Source: Austropuccinia psidii (lineage: Eukaryota; Basidiomycota; Pucciniomycetes; Pucciniales; Sphaerophragmiaceae). Taken from it: 64,000 bases of DNA. A program made the translations under genes and the position numbers. This document shows, one piece after another, positions 36,444 through 46,945 of this stretch. The notes under the pieces were generated by a model that was given only the letters and a program-made list of their open reading frames with translations, had not been told where the DNA came from and made no database searches. The stretch lies in contig JALGQZ010000002.1 in the NCBI GenBank assembly GCA_023105745.1, forward strand, positions 41,151,997-41,215,996, read 5' to 3'. The stretch's first letter is position 1, and each line of letters opens with the position of its first letter.

Positions 36444-38060
36444 GTGCTCATTTGTGTTTTTTGTTTTAATATGATTAATCTTGTGAGAAATGTGCTAGAA
36501 GGGATGCAAATTGCATTTTCCGACAAAAAGGGATGTCATGTGAGCAATGCTACATTAGAAGTCAATCATGTTCCTTTGTTGAATATTGTGGTGGCTGCTG
36601 TTCTTTCCAGGATCCTTTTCCGACTCATGTTCATAAACATAGGAAAGATTCTTTTGTGCCACCACATGACAAGCCAATTTGTGAGGAACAGTGGACCCCT
36701 CTACCAAGAAATTCCTGTCAAAAACATTCAAGGGAACCTTGGGGACAGCCTGGTGGCTCCAGTGGAAATAATTCATCATATAACTTGATGAAACCCCCTC
36801 CAATCCATGCAAACTACAATTATTTTCAGCTCTACAAGCAAGACACTTTGGCTTGGGAATTGAAACATGGACTCTACACACCTTTATGTTCTGAGAGTAA
36901 GTGGGTTTATTTGATTTTTCCTACAAAAGAGGACCCTCACCAACATGATGCATTTATTAGATTTGGATAAGCAACTGGCATCCTCCACCCAATCACCTTC
37001 CATTATCATTTTAGACACAACCCCTCCACCTGAGGCCAAGCAGGACCATCAAAAAATTCAAGAATGGCTTCACCCAAGGATTGGGAACCTATTGTGAAGC
37101 CATTTGGTAATGTAAAGACCCCTCAGCCAGAGGCATGTCCAGGTTCATCAAAACAGCCACCAATGGCATCAGATGAAGAGCTTGACCCTAACCCAAGGCC
37201 TTCCCCCAATGTAGATAATACAAATCAACAAAGCTTTTATACATCATCTCCTGCAAAAAAATTCATGACCAAAAGTAATGGAATATTGGAAAAGAAAATT
37301 TCACCAGTCATACAAACTTTTCCATGTCTCAAGCTTGTAGCAGTACAGTCTCCAGTTGCTGATGTGCCTTCAACCAGAGTTTCCTTTCCCTCAGTGAATA
37401 ATTGACCATCCCCAGTGGTTCACAGCAGGACTCCAAATGATACAATGGAAGGAATCCAACCAGAAGTAAATTAAAGTCATGCAGAAGAACCTGTCTGGAG
37501 AGAGGTGTCCCCCAGCAAGAGCCAGATGCAAGTCATTTCTTTGAAGCTGTATCAGAGATTGAAGTCTCAGAAAATGGTACAATTCAGTATTTGAAATTGG
37601 AGTCGCCAAAAATGCGATAACTCCTTCCCCAAGAAATTACAATGGAAGAATGTCATCCAAAAACAGTTCAGCAGCCAGGTCTGTGGACTCCATTCCTCAA
37701 TTTCAGATACCAAACTTTTATACAATTATCCCTCAGAGCATTATATTGACAGGAGTGGTGGTTGCAGGAATTCTTAATTTGAGGAGAAGCTATGTGCAAA
37801 CTCTTTAGAGATTAGTATGGGTCCCTTTTAATTTCCAGATTAAATTACTTAGAAGCTTTGATGCAGATTTTGGAGCAATCTGTGGTGAGACAGTTGATGC
37901 ATACTTACTATCACAGTTTGATACAGAATAAATTATGTGTAGTACACTGCAGTAGATATTAAGAGGAATTTTATGAAAGGCCTTTGATACTCTGAGGTGG
38001 TCCACTGTAAGGGTGCTTCCCAAACCTGAGAGCTTGAGGAATTGCCATTGTAGAGGCCTT
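36444..38060 (+). pseudogene. Unrecognised broken ORF cluster
   Basis: Two open plus-strand pieces have protein-like composition. 36533-36970 has seven Cys in its first ~35 codons and a low-complexity Pro/Ser/Asn stretch, then AWELKHGLYTPLC. 37064-37405 is Pro/Ser-rich (PNPRPSPNVDN). The Cys-rich start (CEQCYIRSQSC, CGGCC) could be a metal-binding piece, but I recognise no family. Their frames differ and stops separate them. They could be remnants of a transposon-borne gene or of a host gene. Nothing here supports a function. Confidence 0.3.
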
Positions 38061-38680
38061 CAAGTCCAGGAGATGGGGCTTCCTTCTGTTAAAAAACCCC
38101 TAATCCCAGACTTGGACGGGCTTGGTATAAGATTCAAGAGTCAATGGGGACCCTGTATGTTGCAAAGAATCATAGAATGCTTGTACTTTTAGCTCTTTAT
38201 TTTATTTGTTGTAGCTAAACAGTAAAGCTGTGCTGATTGTTCATTGTGTGTCCTGTAGTGTAGGATTGTGAACTATAGCAATAGGTGAATTTCTTCTATA
38301 CAGGTTTCACCCCTTTCTCCCTCTGGAATGGGCTCGGTGGTAAAAAAAAGAGAAAAAAGATCCGGCTTTCTTTCTGGCTGGAGTGGGGAGAAGGATGGCC
38401 TGAAGGATGGAGAATTCCCATGGGCAGCAGCCTTAGTCCACTTTTCTTCACAAGTGGGAAATTCAGGTCTCTACCCATAAGGGGAATACAAGCACAATTA
38501 TAGATTAGATGCATGAAATAAAATTAAATGGGCTTAGTAAATAGAAGAAAACATGGGGGTCTCTGTGGTACATTTTAGTTAAGTCAATTTGACAAATTAG
38601 TATGATAAAATCATTGACTCTTGACACAATTAATTAGAGTGATGTCATATTAGAATAAGATCTAAACAGGATATTCATAG
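38061..38680. other. No gene recognised
   Basis: Left flank of element A1. A purine-rich patch near 38340-38440 overlaps open frames on both strands, but nothing resembles a known protein. Confidence 0.4.
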
Positions 38681-38685
38681 GATTT
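38681..38685. repeat. Target-site duplication of A1, left copy (GATTT)
   Basis: GATTT precedes the LTR TG and is repeated at 48773-48777 right after the other LTR. Confidence 0.95.
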
Positions 38686-40523
38686 TGTGAGCCTTAGAGG
38701 TAATTTCATATACCCAAAAGACCACAAATATAAAAAATAACATATTAATATAAATAAAATAAATTTATTTATATTATTAAAATAAAAATAAAAAATATAA
38801 ATATAAAATTATATTAAAAATAAAAAATTAATTATAATTTAAAAATAAAATTACTTTAAATTTTGTAAATATAAAATTACATTTATACTTGAAAAATTTA
38901 AATAAAAATGAAATTTTAACAAAATTGTGAAAAAATAAATAAATTTGGAAAAAAGTTAAATAAAATTTATTATAACTTTTTATCCAATAAATAAACATAT
39001 AAATTTTATTTCACCATTGGATTCCTCATAACAAATCAGGTGGGGTCACCTCTGAGTGAAATTTTTGTAACTCAACTCTAAATAAGCTTGAATTAAGTTT
39101 TTAGTATTTTCAATACAAAAGTTGAAAATCCTCAAAACCTTAATTTAATTCACACCACATGTGGTGTTAACCATCAATTTTTGTGTTAAAATTGAGGTGT
39201 TGTGTTTAGTTTAGAAGTTATGAGGAATTAAAGTATTTTCAATTGAATTCAATTGAAATGTCAAAATGTGCGCGTGTATTACATAAGTGAACTTTGATTT
39301 ACATATGAGGTGTCAATTATTACTTTATTGTACTGTACAATTGAATTGAATTACATATGTAAATTATAAGTATAATACATGATGAGGAATTAAAGGAAAA
39401 ATAAATTGGAAAGATTAAATTTGGGGGGGAAAAGGAACTCCAGCTCTAAGGGGGAGCTAGACCCCCAAAATCCTTGCTGACAGGCGTGGGATGTCAAAAT
39501 TCACGCAAAAGTTCATCACTTTTGGCCTGGAATTGAGTTACAGGGTCTGTGGACTCAATTGATGATGAGGTTTTGATACCAACTGGGGTAGTTTTAGCTG
39601 TTGCCAAGAAGGTAAAACTACCCTTAAGATAAAACAATCATAATAAAAACAGTTTTAACTGGTTTCTACGCCTCTGACACACATTCTGACGTGTTTTGAA
39701 GGCTCTAGGCCTGGTATTGCTATAGTAATGGCTGATTTAAGGGTCTAAAATGGGTAAAAATGGCTAAAAATGGCTTAAACCAGCCCTTTTTGGTCTAAAC
39801 CAGGGTTCAATGATGCCATAATTGGCTTTTCTGTTGTCAGACTGTTTTTTACGACTGACAAGAGTAAATTTTACTTTTGGAGTAAGAGAAGTGATGGCTA
39901 TAAAAGAATGTCTTCTTTGCCCCACTTTTCTCTTCATGTTAGAATCTTTTCCTTTTATTAATTAGTTTAAAACTGTTAAACCAATCAATCAAAGATTCCA
40001 ACCACCACTTTTAAATCATTTTAATCCTTTTAACCACGTGAAAAAATCATTATAATCATTGTTTGTAACTCTTATAATCATTTTTACCCCTGAACCACCC
40101 CAAAAGTGAATTAAAGCATCTTTCATCACTGTTAACTTTGTCACTTTGTTTCCAAATTCACTCTGGTCACTTTTGGGCGTGTTTTCTCTTTAATATTCTT
40201 TTTAAAGACTTTGTTCTTTAATTAATTGCTTGCAGTTCTTTGCTCAATTAATTCCAATTGAAATTGCTCTTGAAGAAATTTCTTTTGTAGCCTTAAAATA
40301 TCTCTTGTAGAGTATTTTTTGGATAAATTTTTATTGTTGGTAAAACAATAAATTTTTATAATATTATTGTTTTATACTAATAAAGTTATAAACAATAAAT
40401 TTGGCGTGTTTTCTCTTAAAAATAATATTTCATATCATTTTTAATTGAATTTTACCTTATACAAATTTTGAGGACAGGAAAAGTACTTGATTTTTAATCA
40501 AAGTTTCATATCCACACCTTACA
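38686..40523 (+). repeat. 5' LTR of A1
   Basis: Starts TGTGAGCCTTAGAGG and ends CCACACCTTACA. A TATAAAAG box lies at 39899-39906, followed by pyrimidine-rich sequence, and is conserved in the right LTR and in A2. This suggests the promoter. The first ~300 bp are almost pure A/T. Confidence 0.97.
39899..39906 (+). promoter_or_regulatory. Candidate TATA box of the A1 LTR
   Basis: TATAAAAG, conserved at 48148-48155 in the right LTR and at 15902-15909 (reverse) in the diverged A2 LTR, where surrounding sequence has changed. Transcription should start a little downstream. Confidence 0.6.
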
Positions 40524-40544
40524 TTTGGGGGCCCAGCCGTGATA
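40524..40544 (+). promoter_or_regulatory. Putative primer-binding site of A1
   Basis: TTTGGGGGCCCAGCCGTG directly follows the LTR and is shared with A2 and, in part, with B (TTTTGGGGGCC then GCCGTG). The tRNA was not identified. Confidence 0.6.
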
Positions 40545-40669
40545 TTTTACCTGTGACATATTTTTTACTCTTTTTAAATCTTTTTTTCTTATATTGAAAA
40601 ATTTAAAAACATATAAAAAATACTTATAATTCAAAAAATCCATAAAAAATAATTTTTTTTCATATTATA

Positions 40670-41661
40670 AGTGAGGCTTAAATTTTTATTTCTTTTTTTG
40701 AAATATCCTTTTTTTTACTTAATAAATTGGCTTTTTTCATTAATTTTAGTGTCTGACAACGTGGTAAGACAAGAAAACATTGAAACAGCCTCAACAGTAA
40801 CCAGCATTATCCCTGCCAGTACTGTTAATTCTGATCATAATAGCACTGTTATTGTGACTCAAAATAACCAGCCTGAACCAATATCTTCTGAATTAATTAA
40901 CTTGGATATAAGTAATACCCTTCAGAAAGCTAAAAATTTGGCCAATAGTAAATTTTTTGACGTAAAAATACTATTTTAAGCCTTTTTAACCATAATTATG
41001 CCTTCAACCAGATCAGGAGCCAGCTACAACCCCTCAAGCAGCTCCCAAAAAGGTAATAGACGTGATTATGGCAGAGGCCAACCAGGTACAGAAGGAAAAG
41101 GGTCAGTTGATGACTTCCAAACAACTAAAATGGGTCATTCTGAAGCTGATAATACCATTTTACCTTCAAAAAGAGCTGACACCGCCACAACAAGCCTCTG
41201 TGGACATATACAAAGCCAGCCACAGTGCATACAACAATGCACTCCAATTCAAGGAGTACCAGATCCTTGCAGACCTGTGGAAGAATTGCATGAATTCTTA
41301 CCTGACAGTAAGAAAATTCTTGGGCCATCCCAACACTTGCAAATTGCTCAATGGATGGCATCCATTGATGGAGAAGAAAAACATGATGCTTTTGACACTA
41401 GAATGGAGGAAAAACAACCCTCCACCAGCCAAACCAGTGCCAAAAACAGCCCCAGTGGCCAGCAGCAGCAATTCCAACGTGAAAAAGCAGCCACAAACTC
41501 CAAACAAGGGCAAAGGGAAGGCACCAGCCCCAAAACCTTACAGCCAGGGCTACAGAATCCCAAAGATTCAGCAGGATGCCATGGAAAATGTATTTCAGAT
41601 GGCCAGAACCATGATGGAATTACAGAAGAAGGAGGAAGCCAGATTAAGGTTCCAGAAATGA
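40670..41661 (+). CDS. Predicted spliced accessory ORF of A1 (leader joined to the +1 frame over gag)
   Basis: Inferred exons are 40670, 40750-40947 and 41012-41661, giving 282 residues plus TGA. Intron 1 (40671-40749, GTGAGG...TTTTAG) makes the start codon A|TG, giving MSDNVVRQENIE. Intron 2 (40948-41011, GTAAAT...ACCAG, 64 nt) contains the gag ATG at 40998. After joining, the frame reads LANNQEPATTPQAAPKKV and runs on open in +1 of gag to 41661. The C-terminus is Pro/Lys-rich (KKQPQTPNKGKGKAPAPKP), then a charged helix (MENVFQMARTMMELQKKEE). No family is recognised. A2 and B keep the same signals. A nucleic-acid-binding or particle-linked role is only a guess from the basic tail. RNA data would be decisive. 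Confidence 0.6.
40671..40749 (+). other. Predicted leader intron 1 of A1
   Basis: GTGAGG donor, T-rich body, TTTTAG acceptor, 79 nt. The base before it is A and the bases after are TG. A2 keeps the donor, acceptor and flanking bases (intron 72 nt). Confidence 0.55.
40948..41011 (+). other. Predicted switch intron 2 of A1 carrying the gag start codon
   Basis: GTAAAT donor, AACCAG acceptor, 64 nt. It holds the UAA that ends the leader frame (40977-40979) and the gag AUG (40998-41000), which lies 11 nt before the 3' splice site. The A2 counterpart is also 64 nt with a GTAAGT donor. Confidence 0.55.
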
Positions 41662-43490
41662 TTTCTGACATATTTGATTCCATCCCAGAGTTGTATAATG
41701 CTATAAATGACGTGAAAAAACATCTTTCTGATAAAAATGACACCATTTGTAACAACATTAAAACAAACAACCTGAGTCTGTGCCAAATTAATGAAACACT
41801 TATGTGTTTTGAAAAAGTTTTGAGAACAATTAAAAATTCCAATAATGATAATTCTTCTAACAATAAAATAAATGAACAATCTGCCATTATTAAAGAATTA
41901 ACAGATAAATATTCTAAATTCAATATTGATGACATAATTGAAACAAGAATTAAACAAGCCATAAATATTATCAAGACAAATAACAAGAAAGTCCTTGATG
42001 ACATTTCAAATTCATTTACTGAAGTAAAGACATATACCATTGCCTTGAAAAAGTGTTTTGATGCTTCACAAGAAGAAGTATCAAAATTATCAATGAAATT
42101 GAATCAAGTCACTGCTGATAATACAAGACAGACAGAGTTATGGCAAGAACTTACACATAAAGAAGAAATGTATAAAATTGAAGTAATAAATTTAATACAA
42201 AGCTTCCAACATGAATACAGAAATTCCCAAAGGTGTAGCAACAGTAAAATGAATGACATTGAACAATTACTGAACACCCTACCAAGAATGTCTACACCTC
42301 TAAATCAAAATGAGGGCACAAGAATTTCAAATCCACAAGTATTGGATCCTGATAATTCACAATTAAAAAATGAATTATCCACTTCTTTTCATAACTTGGA
42401 ACCATCAATGGGCCAAGCACTCTTGAAAGAAGTTCCAAAACTTAAAGAATGGCCTCACTTCAGTGGTGAAGGAGAGTATGACCATATGGAATTCATTAGA
42501 GGTATTGACATGATCAAAGAGGATTTTGAATTACCAGACAGATTGGTAACAGCCAGGTTTAACACCTTGTTTACCAGATCAGCTCACAGATGGTACATCA
42601 AAATAAGACAAGCACATGGACACCAGAGTTGGACTTGGTGGAAAACCCAAATCATCAACAAATGGGCAAATGATGCTTGGAGGTTTAAAGTTGAAACAGC
42701 CTTTGAATCTGCCAAATTTAATGCTGATAAAGACAAAGCTTTACCATGGTTTTGCCAACAAAAGGACAGATTAACAGCATTATATCCTGACATGTCAGAA
42801 TTTATGATCCATAGAAAAATTCTGAGACAATGTGGAGGTGACTTAGAGCATGCTGTCAAAAGCAGGACTACTGAACAATCTTCAGCAGAGGATATTATCA
42901 ATATACTAGAAGAAGTAACCACCAGAACCAAAATTGGTTCTAGTAGGGTGAATCTTAAAACAAGGTTTAATACACCTTGGAAAGATTCTGTGGACAAAAA
43001 CCCCAAAGAAAATTCTAGTAATATTAAATATAAATCTGCAGATACAGTCAGAAAATGCCATATTTGCCAAAGCACCACCCATTTAGCCAATACATGTCCA
43101 AAAAGGGGGAAAATCAATGAAATTGACATTGAAAAAGAACCAGATGTTGAAAAAGAAGACATAATTGAAGACAATTCAGATGATAAGTCATCCATATTCT
43201 CTGAATCTTCAAAAGATATAGAAAATATCAATGCCACTTTTGACATCATGGAATCTTATTCCCACTTACCACAATTGAGCAATGGTCAAGTTGATTTATC
43301 AAAAGTTCAAGATGCACAACTTATGAAGACAAAACCAAACAGAGGAAAAGGTTATACAGCTGGTAACTCCTGTATAACAGAAGTGGTGATTGATAACAAA
43401 CCCACCAAACTTTTGCTTGACCCAGGAGCCTTCTGCTCTTGTGTTGGAAAATCTTTTCTTAAGACTTGTGTACCAAATTTTGAAGACTAA
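40998..43490 (+). CDS. Gag and N-terminal protease of A1, ending at a premature TAA
   Basis: 830 residues from ATG 40998. Residues 1-220 are Ser/Gln-rich and overlapped by the +1 ORF. Residues ~230-440 are helical and Lys/Asn-rich. The capsid-type gag domain follows (LKEWPHFSGEGEYDHMEF, HRWYIKIRQAHGHQSW, ending at HAVKSRTTEQ). A CCHC knuckle, CHICQSTTHLANTC, starts at Cys687. The protease active site is LLLDPGAFCSC with Asp808; the DPG replaces the usual DSG/DTG and is also present in A2. The frame stops at 43488-43490 (TAA) inside the protease, where A2 has CAA. Downstream pol is in the same frame, so this is a single nonsense change and not the normal gag-pol border. Gag packages element RNA in cytoplasmic particles. 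Confidence 0.92.
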   Translation: MPSTRSGASYNPSSSSQKGNRRDYGRGQPGTEGKGSVDDFQTTKMGHSEADNTILPSKRADTATTSLCGHIQSQPQCIQQCTPIQGVPDPCRPVEELHEFLPDSKKILGPSQHLQIAQWMASIDGEEKHDAFDTRMEEKQPSTSQTSAKNSPSGQQQQFQREKAATNSKQGQREGTSPKTLQPGLQNPKDSAGCHGKCISDGQNHDGITEEGGSQIKVPEMISDIFDSIPELYNAINDVKKHLSDKNDTICNNIKTNNLSLCQINETLMCFEKVLRTIKNSNNDNSSNNKINEQSAIIKELTDKYSKFNIDDIIETRIKQAINIIKTNNKKVLDDISNSFTEVKTYTIALKKCFDASQEEVSKLSMKLNQVTADNTRQTELWQELTHKEEMYKIEVINLIQSFQHEYRNSQRCSNSKMNDIEQLLNTLPRMSTPLNQNEGTRISNPQVLDPDNSQLKNELSTSFHNLEPSMGQALLKEVPKLKEWPHFSGEGEYDHMEFIRGIDMIKEDFELPDRLVTARFNTLFTRSAHRWYIKIRQAHGHQSWTWWKTQIINKWANDAWRFKVETAFESAKFNADKDKALPWFCQQKDRLTALYPDMSEFMIHRKILRQCGGDLEHAVKSRTTEQSSAEDIINILEEVTTRTKIGSSRVNLKTRFNTPWKDSVDKNPKENSSNIKYKSADTVRKCHICQSTTHLANTCPKRGKINEIDIEKEPDVEKEDIIEDNSDDKSSIFSESSKDIENINATFDIMESYSHLPQLSNGQVDLSKVQDAQLMKTKPNRGKGYTAGNSCITEVVIDNKPTKLLLDPGAFCSCVGKSFLKTCVPNFED

Positions 43491-46400
43491 TTGTTACCAA
43501 TTTATGGTATAAAATTCAACAGTGCAAGTAACCCAATGAAAGCATTAGGAATCTTTGAGACCAATGTCATATTCCCACACATAAATGGGAATTTAAGGAT
43601 CACAGTTGAATTTGTTGTTATGGAAAATTGCTCTAGTACCCATTTTATATTGGGAAATGACTATTTAATCATGTATGGAATAGATTTACATAATAACAAA
43701 GACAGATACTTTACAATTGGAGACAATAAGCGCCAGAAATTTGCCTTTTTACCCTTTAAAAGACAAATTACAGTAAACAAAGTATCACCAGTCAACTTAG
43801 AGTTAGAGAAATTCAAGTCTGAACAGTTAAATGAGGCTGAAATAAGCCTTCATCTGACTGATAAGCAAGAAAATGAACTTTCTTCCCTTTTGTATGACCA
43901 CAGAGGAGCATTTGCTACAGACAAAGAACCCCTGGGAGCAATTATTGGTCATGAAGTTGACATCATTCTTAACATTGAGAGACCTTATCCACCACTCTTA
44001 AGAAGACCTGCTTATCCAGCAAGTCCAAAATCAAGAGAAGCTCTAGAAATTCATATCAAAGAACTTCTAGACCTTGGTGTAATAAGAAAAGTAGGCCACA
44101 ATGAGGAAGTAGAAATAACTACACCAGTCATAGTGGCGTGGCATAATGGAAAATCCAGAATGGTTGGGGACTTTAGAGCTCTGAACACTTACACTGTTCC
44201 AGACAGATACCCAATACCAAAAATCCAAATTGCCCTTACTCAAATATCTCAAGCAGTGTATATAACCACTATGGATGCCCTTAAAGGATTCCATCAAAAT
44301 GTAGTAACACCAAGAGCAAGAAAATACTTGAGAATTATTGTTCATTGTGGAGTGTATGAATACTTAAGGATGCCCTTTGGTATCAAAAATGCACCTTCAC
44401 ACTTCCAAAGAATGATGAATGAAATCTTCCCTGAAGAACTCTCAGAGGGATGGTTAATCATTTACATTGATGACATTATTATTTGTTCAAAGACTTGGGA
44501 GGAGCACATGTACAGATTATCAAGAGTTTTGACAAAAATCCAATCAGTAAACATGAAAATCTCCTTGAAGAAATGTCATTTTGGATTTAAAGAACTTAAG
44601 GCACTAGGACATGTTGTATCTGGTTTGTCCCTTGGAATTGATAAAAACAAAGTTGCAGCAGTATTGTTAAAACCCATGCCTCAGAATAAGAAGGAAATTC
44701 AGTCATTCTTAGGTTTTGCAGGATATTACAGGCAACACATTAAAGACTTTGCATCCATAGCAAGACCACTTTATAAGTTGTGTGACAAAGACACAGTATT
44801 TGAGATGACTGTTGACAGAGTCAAAGCTTTTGAGTCTCTAAGAGAAGCATTGACCACTGCTCCACTCTTACTGATGCCAGACTTTAAATTGCCTTTCAAA
44901 CTGTATATTGATGCATCAGGGGATGGACTAGGTGCTGCACTTCACCAAGTTCAGATCATAAATGACAAACCTGTAGAAGGACCAATATGTTTCATATCCA
45001 GGCAAATCAAACCAACTGAAGCCAGATATGGAGCAAGTCAAATGGAATGTCTATGCCTTGTCTGGGCCTTAGAGAAATTGAACTATTTCTTAGAGGGATG
45101 TGTTTTTGAAGTAATAACAGATTGTACAGCTGTGAAATCACTTTTGAACATGAAAACACCTAACAGACACATGCTCAGATGGCAAATAGCCATACAAGAA
45201 TACAGAGGCAATATGACTATTGCTCATAAGGATGGGAATATTCATAAGAATGCAGATGGACTAAGCAGATGGCCATTACCAAATAACATTGATAATCCTG
45301 CTTATGTTCCAGAAGAAGCTTCACCACAAATTCCAATAGAAGGAATAAGTGTTACAGACTTGAACACCACCTTCTTTGAAGAAGTCAGAAATAGTTACAC
45401 TCAAGATAAGAATTGTAGCATCTTATGCCAATTACTTAACAAAGACTGTAAAGACAACTCTCTAATACATGCCTTGGATGAAGTATGGAGAAAATCTTAT
45501 AATGAAGGGAGATTTCACCTACTGGATGGTATAATTTACCACAGAACCAAGCACACATGTGTCATGACAGTTGTAGACAGGTCATTAATCAATCTTGTAC
45601 TGAAAGAATGCCATGATAGTCCCTTTTCAGGACATCTTTCTGAGGACAGAACAAGAGAGAAAGTAAAGACCTGCATATGGTGGCCAATGTGGCAAAAAGA
45701 TGTTGCAGAATATTGCAAAACCTGTGACAGATGCCAAAAGGCAAATAAATCCACTGGCAAAAGACTTGGAAATATGATGAAAATCCAAGAACCAAACAGA
45801 CCTTGGGAAATTGTCCATATGGATTGGGTAACTGGCCTACCACCAGGAGGTGACAGGAGCTATAATGCTTGCCTAGTAATTGTGGACAGATTCAGTAAAA
45901 CTCCAATCTTTTTACCATGTCACAAAGATGATACAGCCATGGATACAGCTCTTCTGATATGGAATAGAGTAGTGTCATGGACTGGGATATTTACAAATAT
46001 CATCAGTGATAGAGATCCCAAATTCACTTCAGCTCTATGGACAAATCTTCACCAATTATTTGGCACAAAACTGTCTTTCTCTACAGCCTACCACCCACAA
46101 ACTGATGGTCTGGCTGAAAGAATGATCCAAACCTTAGAGGACATGGTGAGAAGATTTTGTGCATATGGCCTTGAATTCAAAGATTGTGATGGATTTACCC
46201 ATGATTGGTGTACTCTGTTACCAGCACTGGAATTAGCATATAAAACATCAATCCATTCCAGTACCAATCAGACTCCTGCTATTCTAGAAAAAGGATGGAA
46301 CCCCAAGTTACCCCAAGATTCCTTGAGGAAAGACTTAATTGAAATACATCCCACAGCTGCTAGCTTCAAAGGAATGCTAGACAAAGCTAGAAAGCATGCA

Positions 46401-46922
46401 GTGAGATGCATGGAGGACTCCTTCGCATATGCTAAAGACAAATGGGATAAATCTCATGCAACTCCAGATTTCAAAGTGGGGGACCTAGTTCTTGTATCCA
46501 CCACTAACTTCAATAACATCAAAGGATGTAAAAAGTTAAAAGACTCCTTTGCAGGACCTTTTGTGATTAAGGCCCTCCATGGAGAAAATGCTGTTGAAGT
46601 AGAGTTATCTGAAGAACTTAGCAATAAGCACCCTACATTTCCAGTAAGCTTGATAAAGCCATACAAATCTAGTGATGCTGAGAAATTTCCCTTGAGGAAT
46701 AAGATTCCCCAAGTTATACCTCCTATTGAGACATCTGGTACTAAGAAAATAACCAAAGTTCTTAAAGAAAGGAAATTAAGAACCAAGAAAGTAAGGGAAT
46801 ACCTTGTTAGGTACAGTGACCCAACTTGTGAAGATGAATGGTTAGAAGAGAAAGATATACCAGAAGCCACCAAACTCCTGAGGAGATTCAGACACACTAG
46901 AAACACCAATATTACAAAGTAA
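43491..46922 (+). CDS. Pol of A1: protease C-part, RT, RNase H, integrase, chromodomain
   Basis: 1143 open codons in the same frame as gag, with no own ATG at the start, so translation needs readthrough or an uninterrupted sister copy. Numbering here counts from 43491. RT has [31 protein letters not shown] and YIDD at 325-328. RNase H has [13 protein letters not shown] (Asp474), [16 protein letters not shown] and [10 protein letters not shown]. Integrase has an HHCC zinc site (His708, His715, Cys745, Cys748) and the D,D(35)E core Asp778, Asp840, Glu876. The C-terminus carries [19 protein letters not shown] and LLRRFRH, a chromodomain-type module thought to steer integration to heterochromatin in chromoviruses. 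All catalytic residues are present. Confidence 0.95.
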   Translation: MLPIYGIKFNSASNPMKALGIFETNVIFPHINGNLRITVEFVVMENCSSTHFILGNDYLIMYGIDLHNNKDRYFTIGDNKRQKFAFLPFKRQITVNKVSPVNLELEKFKSEQLNEAEISLHLTDKQENELSSLLYDHRGAFATDKEPLGAIIGHEVDIILNIERPYPPLLRRPAYPASPKSREALEIHIKELLDLGVIRKVGHNEEVEITTPVIVAWHNGKSRMVGDFRALNTYTVPDRYPIPKIQIALTQISQAVYITTMDALKGFHQNVVTPRARKYLRIIVHCGVYEYLRMPFGIKNAPSHFQRMMNEIFPEELSEGWLIIYIDDIIICSKTWEEHMYRLSRVLTKIQSVNMKISLKKCHFGFKELKALGHVVSGLSLGIDKNKVAAVLLKPMPQNKKEIQSFLGFAGYYRQHIKDFASIARPLYKLCDKDTVFEMTVDRVKAFESLREALTTAPLLLMPDFKLPFKLYIDASGDGLGAALHQVQIINDKPVEGPICFISRQIKPTEARYGASQMECLCLVWALEKLNYFLEGCVFEVITDCTAVKSLLNMKTPNRHMLRWQIAIQEYRGNMTIAHKDGNIHKNADGLSRWPLPNNIDNPAYVPEEASPQIPIEGISVTDLNTTFFEEVRNSYTQDKNCSILCQLLNKDCKDNSLIHALDEVWRKSYNEGRFHLLDGIIYHRTKHTCVMTVVDRSLINLVLKECHDSPFSGHLSEDRTREKVKTCIWWPMWQKDVAEYCKTCDRCQKANKSTGKRLGNMMKIQEPNRPWEIVHMDWVTGLPPGGDRSYNACLVIVDRFSKTPIFLPCHKDDTAMDTALLIWNRVVSWTGIFTNIISDRDPKFTSALWTNLHQLFGTKLSFSTAYHPQTDGLAERMIQTLEDMVRRFCAYGLEFKDCDGFTHDWCTLLPALELAYKTSIHSSTNQTPAILEKGWNPKLPQDSLRKDLIEIHPTAASFKGMLDKARKHAVRCMEDSFAYAKDKWDKSHATPDFKVGDLVLVSTTNFNNIKGCKKLKDSFAGPFVIKALHGENAVEVELSEELSNKHPTFPVSLIKPYKSSDAEKFPLRNKIPQVIPPIETSGTKKITKVLKERKLRTKKVREYLVRYSDPTCEDEWLEEKDIPEATKLLRRFRHTRNTNITK

Positions 46923-46933
46923 TATTCTTTTTT

Positions 46934-46945
46934 AGGGGGAGGGAA
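46934..46945 (+). promoter_or_regulatory. Polypurine tract of A1
   Basis: AGGGGGAGGGAA after a T6 run, abutting the right LTR at 46946. Confidence 0.9.

Noticed and set aside
38285..38514. Open frames on both strands in a purine-rich patch
   Set aside because: Both frames are open because of low complexity; neither looks like a protein family.
41348..42040. Long minus-strand open frame (230 codons) inside A1 gag
   Set aside because: It is antisense to a well-supported gag frame and has a membrane-like composition typical of antisense of Lys/Asn/Glu-rich coding. No independent signal or homologue is visible in A2.
42584..43249. Minus-strand 221-codon frame in A1
   Set aside because: Shadow of the gag/knuckle coding. 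Not kept open in A2.
43488..43490. TAA as the regular gag-pol boundary with programmed readthrough
   Set aside because: It lies inside protease after the active site, and the A2 copy has a Gln codon there. A simple nonsense mutation is more likely, though readthrough is kept as an alternative in the findings.
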